From Anammoximicrobium sp032229885 (lineage in GTDB: Bacteria; Planctomycetota; Planctomycetia; Pirellulales; Pirellulaceae), in the NCBI GenBank assembly GCA_032229885.1, contig JAVYAJ010000318.1, positions 1 to 5,223 on the forward strand: DNA of 5,223 nucleotides. Reading direction: 5' to 3'. Below the pieces are notes generated by a model, which saw nothing but the letters and a program-made list of their open reading frames with translations, searched no databases and was not told the DNA's origin. The position numbers and the translations under genes are program-made. The first letter of the stretch is position 1. Each line of letters begins with the position of its first letter. Positions 1-5,223 of this stretch are shown here, in pieces.

Positions 1-134
1 ATCCTTGTGGGATTCTTCAGGTACGAGTTCGATACGCCGTGCACACGCCGGATGCCCGAGCTGGCTGCGAATGGGTCGCGGCCACGGGCCGCGTCGGACC
101 GACATCCTCGCGGCTTGCGTGCCGATCCAAGCCG
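1..134. other. Downstream flank of the permease, no gene supported
   Basis: One minus-strand frame has an ATG at 105-103 and stays open for 35 codons to the window edge, ending with codons for RRIELVPEESHKD. Its only purine-rich upstream sequence (GAGG, 106-109) touches the ATG with no spacer, so it is a poor ribosome site, and its first residues show no signal peptide. On the plus strand one frame is open from base 1 to a TAG at 136-138, which overlaps the permease TAG in a CTAG. Most frames are open in this GC-rich stretch, so neither can be called. A neighbouring gene running leftwards off the edge, or converging from the left, remains possible. Confidence 0.2.
77..93 (-). terminator. GC-rich hairpin downstream of the permease, weak terminator candidate
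   Basis: CGCGGCC-ACG-GGCCGCG on the plus strand is a perfect 7-bp stem with a 3-nt loop, 41 bp past the permease stop. On the transcribed strand no run of T follows it, so it is not a standard Rho-independent terminator. It could be part of an unseen downstream gene instead. Confidence 0.2.
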
Positions 135-3100
135 CTAGGCGCCGGTCGATTCTGCGTCGACCGTCTCGGCAACCGGAGTTTGATTCCCGGCGCGACGCGC
201 TTGCCGATGGTCGATGAACCACTGGATTACGTAATAGAACACGGGGGTTAAAAACAGTCCGAAGATCGTGACGCCCAGCATTCCGCTGAACACCGCGGTT
301 CCCAAGGTCCGCCGCATCTCGGCGCCGGCGCCCGTCGAGATCACCAAGGGCACCACGCCGAGAATAAAGGCGAACGACGTCATCAAGATCGGTCGCAAAC
401 GCAGGCGGCAGGCCACCACCGTGGCCTCGTGCCGCGACATTCCGGCCTCGCGTTTGGCTTTGGCGTATTCGACGATCAAGATGGCGTTCTTGCTCGCCAA
501 ACCAACGAGCACCACGAATCCGATCTGGGTAAAGATGTTGACGTCCATGTCCGCCAGGTACAGTCCGATGACCGAACACAGAATGCACATCGGCACCACC
601 AGAATCACCGCCAGCGGCAGCGACCAGCTCTCGTACTGACCGGCGAGCACCAAAAACACCAACACGATGGCGGCGCCGAAGACAAAGGCCGTGGTGCTGC
701 CGGCGACGATCTGCAAGTATGTCAGTTCGGTCCATTCCGTTCCCATCGACACGGGCAGGTATTCCCGACACAACGATTCGACGATGTTGATCATCTCGCT
801 GCTACTGGTCCCCGGCAGCACGGCGCCGGTGATGGCGTTCGACGGATACAGGTTATAGCGGTTGATCACAAACGGGCCGCCGCTGTCGTCGATCTTGGCC
901 AGCGCACCCAGCGGGACCATCTTGCCCCGCGAGTTGCGGACCTGGAACTGGCGAACTTGATCGCGCTGCATGCGGTAGGGGATGTCGGCTTGGACATTCA
1001 CCTGCCACGTCCGCCCGAACAGGTTGATGTCGTTGACGTACAGCCCGCCGAGGTTCACCTGCAACGCATCGAACACCTCGGTCAACGGGACTCCGATCGC
1101 CTTGCATTTGGTCCGATCCACGTCGACATAGAGCTGAGGCGTGTTGGCGCGAAAGACGGTGAACAGATTGGCCAGTTGCTGACTGTTTCCCGCCGCCTGC
1201 ATCAGCGCACTCCCCGCGTCTTGCAGGGCTTCGAAACCCTCGGCTCCGCGATCCTCGATCATGATCTTAAAGCCGCCGGTGCTCCCCAGCCCTCGGACCG
1301 GCGGGGCGCCGAGCACGGCCAACATGCCGTCCTCGACTTCGGCGTTTAGCCGCCGACGCAACTCAGCCGCGATGGCGTCGGCGCTCAGCTCAGGACTACG
1401 GCGTTTGTCGAACGGGTCGAGCACGACGAACATGTTCGCCAGGTGCGAGCCGTTGGCGCCTACGACGAACGACGACCCGACCGAACGCAGCGTATGGGCG
1501 ACGCCCTTCGTGCTGCGCACGACCTCGTCGGCCTTGACCATGACGGCCTGCGTGCGCTCGAGCGAAGCGGAATCTGGAAGCTGGCATACGACGAACAGAT
1601 AGCCCTGATCCTGCATCGGAATGAAACCGACCGGCATTCGTTCGAGGCCCCAGTATGTCAGATACAGCAGCCCGCCATACACGGCCAGCACCAACAGGCT
1701 GACGCGCACCAGGCGGCCGATCACCCACGAATACCAGTTGGCCGACACGGAGAACACGCCGTTGAATAGCTTGAAGAACCAACCCAACAAGACGTTCATC
1801 ACCCGCGTGAACAGATCGGCTTGCTCGTGTTTGGACTTCAACAGGATCGCGCACAGCGCAGGGCTGAGCGTCAGGGCGTTGGCGGCGGAGAGAATGGTCG
1901 AAGCGGCGATCGTCAGGGCGAATTGGCGGAAGAACTGTCCCGTGATTCCGGTGAGAAAGACACACGGCAGAAATACGCACGACAGCACCAGTCCAATCGC
2001 CACCAGCGCACCGGATACCTCGTGCATGGCCTGGTAGGCCGCCTCGCGCGGCGATAGCCCCTGCTCGATGTGGTGCTCGACCGCCTCGACGACCACAATC
2101 GCATCGTCGACCACGATCCCGATGGCCAACACGAGTCCAAACAGCGACAGGTTGTTGAGGCTGAAGCCAAACACAGCCATCGCGGCAAAGGTGCCGACGA
2201 TCGCCACCGGGACGGCGACCAGCGGAATGATGGCCGAACGCCAGTTCTGCAGGAAGACCAGCACGACCAGCGCCACCAGGATCACGGCATCCCGGAGGGT
2301 CTTGAACACCTCGTGAATCGATTCGGAGATGTACGGCGTCGTGTCGTAGTAGATGCCATACTCCAAGCCTTCGGGAAAACGCTGGCTGAGTTCGGCCATC
2401 TTGGCCTTGACGCGCGCGGCCGTGTCCAGGGCGTTCGAGCCGGGCAACTGAAAGACGCCAATCATGCTCGACGGCATGCCATCGACCGAGTTGGCGATGT
2501 TCTCGCTCTTGGCGCCCAGCTCGACCCGCGCCACGTCGCGGAGCCGCGTGATGTGCCCGCTTCCGTCGGTCTTGATGACGATCTCGTCGAACTGCTCGGG
2601 CTCGGTCAACCGACCCAGAGTCTTCATCGTATATTGGAAATCGAGCCCCTTGGCCGCGGGTTGCTGTCCCAGTTGACCGGCCGCGACCTGGACGTTCTGC
2701 TCGCGGAGGGCGCGGACGACGTCGCCCACGGTCATCCGCCGCGAAGCGAGCTGATCCGGGTCCAACCAGACCCGCATGCTGAAGTCCCGCTGCCCGAAGT
2801 TCATGGCGTCGCCGACCCCTTCGAGCCGCGCCAACTCGTCGCGAAGCCGGGACACCGCAAAGTTGCTCAGAAACAGTTGATCGTAACGCCCCGTCGGTGA
2901 GAACAAGTTCACGATCAGCATCAGGTCGGGAGAACGCTTGATCGTCGACACGCCGATCTGCTTGACCACGTCCGGCAACGTGGGCAGCGCCAGCGCAACG
3001 CGATTCTGCACCAGGACCTGGGCCATGTTCAAGTCGGATCCGACCTTGAACGTGACGTCGAGCTGGTACGCCCCGTCGTTGCTCGACTGGGACGACATGT

Positions 3101-3332
3101 ACAGCATGTTTTCGACGCCGTTGACCTGCTGTTCGATCGGCGCGGCCACGGTGTCGGCCACAACCTCGGCGCTGGCCCCCGGGTAATTGCACGTGACGCG
3201 CACCGTGGGCGGTGTGATCTCGGGATATTGCGCGATGGGCAGCGAAATCACCGCCGCTGCGCCTAGCAGCGTGATGATGATCGACGGGACCGACGCCAGG
3301 ATGGGACGGTCGATAAAGAAGCGAGAAAACAT
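135..3332 (-). CDS. RND-family multidrug efflux permease, HAE1 type (MexF/OqxB/AcrB-like), complete
   Basis: This is the inner-membrane proton/drug antiporter of a tripartite efflux pump and would work as a trimer. Its 1065 residues match the family's usual 1030-1070. The start is the family's typical MFSRFFIDRP; only a weak AGAG lies 8 nt upstream (3341-3344). TM1 spans about residues 9-31, the first periplasmic porter/docking loop about 32-345, TM2-TM6 about 347-497, TM7 about 541-563, the second periplasmic loop about 564-873, and TM8-TM12 about 874-1036. The proton-relay residues are present: D409/D410 in TM4 (VVDDAIVVVE), K948 in TM10 (GLASKNA), R978 and T985 in TM11 (RLRPILMTS). The Asp pair favours a drug pump over a CusA-type metal pump. 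The stretch REQNVQVAAGQLG (210-222) and WLDPDQLASR (189-198) look most like MexF/OqxB. It follows the adaptor gene by 68 bp, so the two are probably co-transcribed. It ends in a hydrophilic tail and TAG. No frameshift is visible. Substrates cannot be told from sequence. Confidence 0.97.
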   Translation of the reverse strand: MFSRFFIDRPILASVPSIIITLLGAAAVISLPIAQYPEITPPTVRVTCNYPGASAEVVADTVAAPIEQQVNGVENMLYMSSQSSNDGAYQLDVTFKVGSDLNMAQVLVQNRVALALPTLPDVVKQIGVSTIKRSPDLMLIVNLFSPTGRYDQLFLSNFAVSRLRDELARLEGVGDAMNFGQRDFSMRVWLDPDQLASRRMTVGDVVRALREQNVQVAAGQLGQQPAAKGLDFQYTMKTLGRLTEPEQFDEIVIKTDGSGHITRLRDVARVELGAKSENIANSVDGMPSSMIGVFQLPGSNALDTAARVKAKMAELSQRFPEGLEYGIYYDTTPYISESIHEVFKTLRDAVILVALVVLVFLQNWRSAIIPLVAVPVAIVGTFAAMAVFGFSLNNLSLFGLVLAIGIVVDDAIVVVEAVEHHIEQGLSPREAAYQAMHEVSGALVAIGLVLSCVFLPCVFLTGITGQFFRQFALTIAASTILSAANALTLSPALCAILLKSKHEQADLFTRVMNVLLGWFFKLFNGVFSVSANWYSWVIGRLVRVSLLVLAVYGGLLYLTYWGLERMPVGFIPMQDQGYLFVVCQLPDSASLERTQAVMVKADEVVRSTKGVAHTLRSVGSSFVVGANGSHLANMFVVLDPFDKRRSPELSADAIAAELRRRLNAEVEDGMLAVLGAPPVRGLGSTGGFKIMIEDRGAEGFEALQDAGSALMQAAGNSQQLANLFTVFRANTPQLYVDVDRTKCKAIGVPLTEVFDALQVNLGGLYVNDINLFGRTWQVNVQADIPYRMQRDQVRQFQVRNSRGKMVPLGALAKIDDSGGPFVINRYNLYPSNAITGAVLPGTSSSEMINIVESLCREYLPVSMGTEWTELTYLQIVAGSTTAFVFGAAIVLVFLVLAGQYESWSLPLAVILVVPMCILCSVIGLYLADMDVNIFTQIGFVVLVGLASKNAILIVEYAKAKREAGMSRHEATVVACRLRLRPILMTSFAFILGVVPLVISTGAGAEMRRTLGTAVFSGMLGVTIFGLFLTPVFYYVIQWFIDHRQARRAGNQTPVAETVDAESTGA
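143..163 (-). other. Stem-loop inside the last codons of the permease gene
   Basis: CGGTCGA (143-149) and TCGACCG (157-163) form a perfect 7-bp inverted repeat around a 7-nt loop. In the mRNA it ends about five bases before the TAG stop. It lies within the coding sequence of the poorly conserved C-terminal tail. It may help protect the mRNA 3' end, or it may be chance. Confidence 0.25.
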
Positions 3333-3400
3333 CGGCTGGACTCTGCTGTGGATGGCTATCGGACGAGTTCGCTAGGACGCGGAACGGCTAACGGGCGACC

Positions 3401-4924
3401 TCATTGCGCGTTGTCGTCGGAGATGGCATTGTCGCGGTTGGCAGTGTCACGGTTGGCACTGTCGGTAGTCGCGTCGTCAGAGGTGGCATCTGTCGTCGTG
3501 ACGCTGCCCGCAGCCGGTGCATCGCTCGCGTTCGCCGCGACGTTCAAGCGCGCCCGCTCGTCCATGCCTGCGGTTTTGCCCGTCTGCGCCGTGTCGTTGG
3601 TCTGCGCCGTGTCGTTCGATTGCGCCGTGTGGTCGGGTTTGCCTTGTTCGCTGGACTCCGACGGCTTGCGGAACCTCGTCAAGTTGTCTGATTTCCCATT
3701 TTTCTGGTCTCTCGCAGTGCCACGCTTCGATCCCGTGCCGGATGATGCCTCGGCTACCGCGGCAGCCTCCGCCAGCCGAGGCGTGACGGGGCTTCCCGTA
3801 CGCGCACGCTGCGTCCCTTCGACGATCACTCGATCGTCGGGCTTTAGGCCGGCTAGGACCACACGCATCCCGTCCTTGAGCGAGCCGACCTTGATCGGCC
3901 GCTCTTCAACCATATTCTCGGCGTTGACCACGAGCACAAATTTCTCGTCCAGGTTCTTACGGATCGCCCGCTCGCGAATGAGCATCGCCTGACTCGGTTT
4001 CCCGATCGGAATCCGAACATGGACATACAGCCCCGGCGTCAGGTACTGAGTCGCGTTATCGAACACGCCTCGAGCCTGAATGGTCCCCGTCTCGCGATCC
4101 ACCTCGTTATCCAGGAAATCCAGCGTTCCCACGTGAGGAAAGCCTTCTTCGTCCGCCAGGCCGATCTCGATCGGACTGTTCAATTCTTTGATCCGGCTGA
4201 GCAAGACATTTTCGCCCACGCGCCAGTCTTGGTTCATATACTGCAACAATGCGGGTTCTTCGATATTGAAGTACACATAGACCGGGTCGGTCGTGACAAC
4301 GGTCGTCAGGATGACCGAATTGTTCTGGCCAGCCGTAACCAGGTTGCCCTCCGTGACCAACCGTCGGCCGACGCGACCACCGATCGGCGAGGTGACACGC
4401 GTGAACTCGAGATTCAACTCGGCCTCTCGCACGGCCGCTTCGGCTGAACAGATCGAGGCTTCCTGGACCGCAAGCTGCGCTACGGCCTGGTCGTAGTCTT
4501 CCTGGCTCGCCGCGCCCGAAGGCCGCAGTTGCTCGGCCCGGGCCAAGTCTGCTTGGGCCTTGGCCTGCAGAGCTTTCAATCGCGCCAGATCTCCCTTGGC
4601 TCGATCCAAGGCCGCTTGATAAGGGCGCGGGTCGATCTCGAACAGCAGGTCGCCCGCCTTGACTTCTTGGCCGTCCTCGAAATTGATCTTGACGATGTAT
4701 CCCGTCACACGGGCCCGCACTTCCACCTCGCCGACCGCTGCCGTCTGTCCTGGGAACTCGAAGTAATCGGTCACCTCTTGAAACACGGGCGCACTTACGA
4801 CAACTTCGGGCGGCGGTGGCTGCGCCTGGCTGGCCGCTGGTGCGTTTTTGCCGCATCCGCTGGAACTTAGCGCTCCGATCAACACGCACGGAACGAGTGC
4901 AGCAAGACAAACAATCGATCGCAT
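3401..4924 (-). CDS. RND efflux periplasmic adaptor (membrane-fusion protein, HlyD/AcrA/MexE-like) lipoprotein with long C-terminal tail
   Basis: This is the adaptor that links the RND permease to a TolC-type outer-membrane channel. Residues 1-23 are a lipoprotein signal (MRS, hydrophobic core, SSSGC) with the likely acylated Cys at 24, anchoring it to the inner membrane. A Pro/Gln linker (32-39) leads to the first beta-barrel and lipoyl half (about 66-102: RARVTGYI, DGQEVKAGDLLFEIDPRPY). The alpha-helical hairpin spans about 103-172, followed by the second lipoyl half (TSPIGGRVG, 178-186), a beta-barrel (about 205-310) and the membrane-proximal domain (to about 393). The hairpin tip has R129, L133 and S140 in the spacing of the RLS motif known for TolC-type docking. 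Family members usually have about 370-420 residues; this one has 507. The excess is a polar low-complexity tail (394-507) with tandem repeats. The start is supported by GAGG (4932-4935) 7 nt upstream and by the signal peptide. It is first in the operon with the permease. Confidence 0.96.
   Translation of the reverse strand: MRSIVCLAALVPCVLIGALSSSGCGKNAPAASQAQPPPPEVVVSAPVFQEVTDYFEFPGQTAAVGEVEVRARVTGYIVKINFEDGQEVKAGDLLFEIDPRPYQAALDRAKGDLARLKALQAKAQADLARAEQLRPSGAASQEDYDQAVAQLAVQEASICSAEAAVREAELNLEFTRVTSPIGGRVGRRLVTEGNLVTAGQNNSVILTTVVTTDPVYVYFNIEEPALLQYMNQDWRVGENVLLSRIKELNSPIEIGLADEEGFPHVGTLDFLDNEVDRETGTIQARGVFDNATQYLTPGLYVHVRIPIGKPSQAMLIRERAIRKNLDEKFVLVVNAENMVEERPIKVGSLKDGMRVVLAGLKPDDRVIVEGTQRARTGSPVTPRLAEAAAVAEASSGTGSKRGTARDQKNGKSDNLTRFRKPSESSEQGKPDHTAQSNDTAQTNDTAQTGKTAGMDERARLNVAANASDAPAAGSVTTTDATSDDATTDSANRDTANRDNAISDDNAQ
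3416..3490 (-). repeat. Tandem repeat, 15 bp x 5, in codon phase, encoding pentapeptides in the adaptor tail
   Basis: Five consecutive 15-bp units (3476-3490, 3461-3475, 3446-3460, 3431-3445, 3416-3430) encode residues 479-503 of the adaptor. Each unit has Ala at its second position and Asp (always codon GAC) at its fifth, for example DATSD, SANRD and TANRD. The SANRD and TANRD units differ by 2 of 15 bases, and the outermost two units also resemble each other closely. The unit length is a multiple of three, so gain or loss of a unit would keep the frame. Confidence 0.8.
3581..3634 (-). repeat. Tandem repeat, 18 bp x 3, in codon phase, encoding hexapeptides in the adaptor tail
   Basis: Three 18-bp units (3617-3634, 3599-3616, 3581-3598) encode residues 431-448: DHTAQS, NDTAQT, NDTAQT. 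The two left-hand units differ by a single base, which suggests recent duplication. The third has about five differences. A partial further copy (GKTAG) follows. The repeat is separate in sequence and unit length from the 15-bp repeat nearer the stop codon. Confidence 0.8.
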
Positions 4925-5085
4925 TAAAGAGCCTCAATCTGGCTGGAAGGAATGCGGGGCGTGATTTGTACGACGTCGTCGGGGTTCCTCGGCCGCGTCG
5001 TCGCGGCTGCTCCACCGCGTGGCGACGTTTGTTCTGGTCGCAGGAGCCCAATCCACAGGCGTCGGCATCTGGCGACAAGGATCGA
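4925..5085 (-). other. Presumed 5' leader of the efflux operon, with small palindromes
   Basis: No protein gene can be supported here. The stretch holds a perfect 10-bp palindrome ACGACGTCGT (4970-4979), about 45 bp before the adaptor start, where a dimeric regulator could bind. It also holds a possible stem-loop with arms CGTCGC (4999-5004) and GCGACG (5022-5027), inside which smaller alternatives compete, for example CCAC/GTGG (5012-5022). GC-rich DNA yields such short palindromes by chance, so a regulatory role is inference only. No known riboswitch pattern is recognised. Confidence 0.25.
4932..4935 (-). promoter_or_regulatory. Ribosome binding site of the adaptor gene
   Basis: GAGG on the minus strand lies 7 nt before the ATG at 4924-4922. 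It fixes the start of the adaptor just ahead of its lipoprotein signal. It is a better Shine-Dalgarno match than the one before the permease, which has only AGAG at 3341-3344. Confidence 0.6.
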
Positions 5086-5091
5086 CGCCCG

Positions 5092-5119
5092 ATTTTGCAG
5101 TTTGTGCGAGCTATGTCAA
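5092..5119 (-). promoter_or_regulatory. Candidate sigma-70-type promoter of the efflux operon
   Basis: On the minus strand a perfect -35 hexamer TTGACA (5119-5114) is followed after 16 nt by CAAAAT (5097-5092), which matches 4 of 6 positions of TATAAT. It points at the adaptor gene and would start transcription near 5085, giving a leader of about 160 nt. It lies in the only AT-richer part of the upstream intergenic region, 11 bp inside the palindrome cluster. The -10 is imperfect and the spacing is 1 nt short of the optimum, so this is a prediction only. The start could also lie elsewhere in 4925-5130. Confidence 0.4.
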
Positions 5120-5130
5120 CGCTTGAATCT

Positions 5131-5223
5131 TAACGCGGGCTGTCGCCCGCAACCCAAGAATCTGTTTGGCCGAAGGCCTCTGATCACCGTAGCCTGGGGC
5201 AACGCCCCAGGGCTGGCGCCGCG
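5131..5223. repeat. Cluster of three perfect GC-rich hairpins, probable intergenic palindromic repeat element, cut by the window edge
   Basis: Three perfect inverted repeats stand in a row. The first is GCGGGC-TGTC-GCCCGC (5135-5150; 6-bp stem, 4-nt loop). The second is GGCC-GAA-GGCC (5168-5178; 4-bp stem, 3-nt loop). The third is CCTGGGGC-AAC-GCCCCAGG (5193-5211; 8-bp stem, 3-nt loop). Short AT-richer spacers separate them, and GGCGCC (5215-5220) follows near the edge. The arrangement recalls the multicopy non-coding palindromic repeats scattered between genes in planctomycete genomes; that match is from memory and not tested. It could fold on either strand and might end transcription or stabilise an RNA end. 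No T-tract follows the hairpins, so a classical intrinsic terminator is not clear. Confidence 0.6.

Noticed and set aside
429..1349. 306-codon open frame on the plus strand
   Set aside because: Antisense to the permease; His/Arg/Gln/Asp-rich product typical of the opposite strand of a GC-rich gene, with no recognisable domain.
2070..2900. 276-codon open frame on the plus strand
   Set aside because: Antisense to the permease TM2-TM5 and porter region, same shadow composition, no upstream ribosome site sought by the context.
1396..3192. 598-codon open frame on the minus strand, inside the permease gene in another frame
   Set aside because: Its product is rich in Arg, Gly and Ala with no domain, and it lies wholly within a well-conserved RND permease; a GC-rich frame shadow.
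135..3332. Heavy-metal (CusA/CzcA-type) RND pump
   Set aside because: TM4 has the Asp-Asp pair and the drug-pump motif GQLG, and the paired adaptor lacks visible Met or His metal-binding clusters.
3416..3634. Short regular repeats considered as a CRISPR array
   Set aside because: Units of 15 and 18 bp are directly adjacent without spacers, are in codon phase and lie inside a coding gene.
3348..3992. 214-codon plus-strand frame spanning the gap between the two genes
   Set aside because: Antisense to the repeat-rich adaptor tail; its Ser/Ala/Val repeats are the reverse complement of the tail repeats.
4107..5078. 323-codon minus-strand frame starting upstream of the adaptor
   Set aside because: It overlaps the adaptor in another frame; the adaptor frame has a lipoprotein signal, lipoyl halves and hairpin, whereas this one has only Arg/Gly/Ser-rich low complexity.
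5193..5211. 8-bp-stem hairpin as a stand-alone intrinsic terminator
   Set aside because: No T-run follows on either strand and two more hairpins stand beside it, so a composite palindromic repeat explains it better.

Overview
The window looks like ordinary chromosomal sequence from a GC-rich (roughly 60% by eye) Gram-negative-type bacterium, most likely a planctomycete. That assignment is an inference. It rests on the style of the two proteins, notably the TM4 sequence of the permease and the long polar tail on the adaptor, and on a cluster of small GC-rich palindromes in the upstream intergenic region that resembles the multicopy intergenic palindromes of planctomycete genomes. No rRNA, tRNA, CRISPR array, insertion sequence or phage gene is visible.

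Layout: everything recognisable is transcribed on the minus strand, so the window reads right to left. At 5131-5223 lies a cluster of three perfect hairpins. Just inside it is a candidate sigma-70-type promoter (-35 at 5114-5119, -10 at 5092-5097), followed by a leader of about 160 nt with small palindromes. Next come a lipoprotein membrane-fusion (periplasmic adaptor) protein of 507 aa (4924-3401), a 68-bp gap, and an RND-family inner-membrane drug/proton antiporter of 1065 aa (3332-135). The last 134 bases (134-1) lie downstream of the permease and hold a GC-rich hairpin but no gene that can be supported.

How it works together: the two genes form a MexEF/AcrAB-like operon. The permease captures hydrophobic or amphiphilic compounds from the periplasm or inner membrane, using the proton gradient through a conserved Asp-Asp/Lys/Arg relay. 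The lipid-anchored adaptor bridges it to a TolC-type outer-membrane channel. The adaptor carries the hairpin-tip residues expected for docking to such a channel, but no channel gene and no regulator gene lies in the window. Either may lie beyond the left or right edge, or be encoded elsewhere.

The least ordinary features are the roughly 114-residue low-complexity tail on the adaptor, built partly from codon-phased tandem repeats (15 bp x 5 and 18 bp x 3), and the palindrome cluster beside the promoter. I see no sign of a new multi-gene system.
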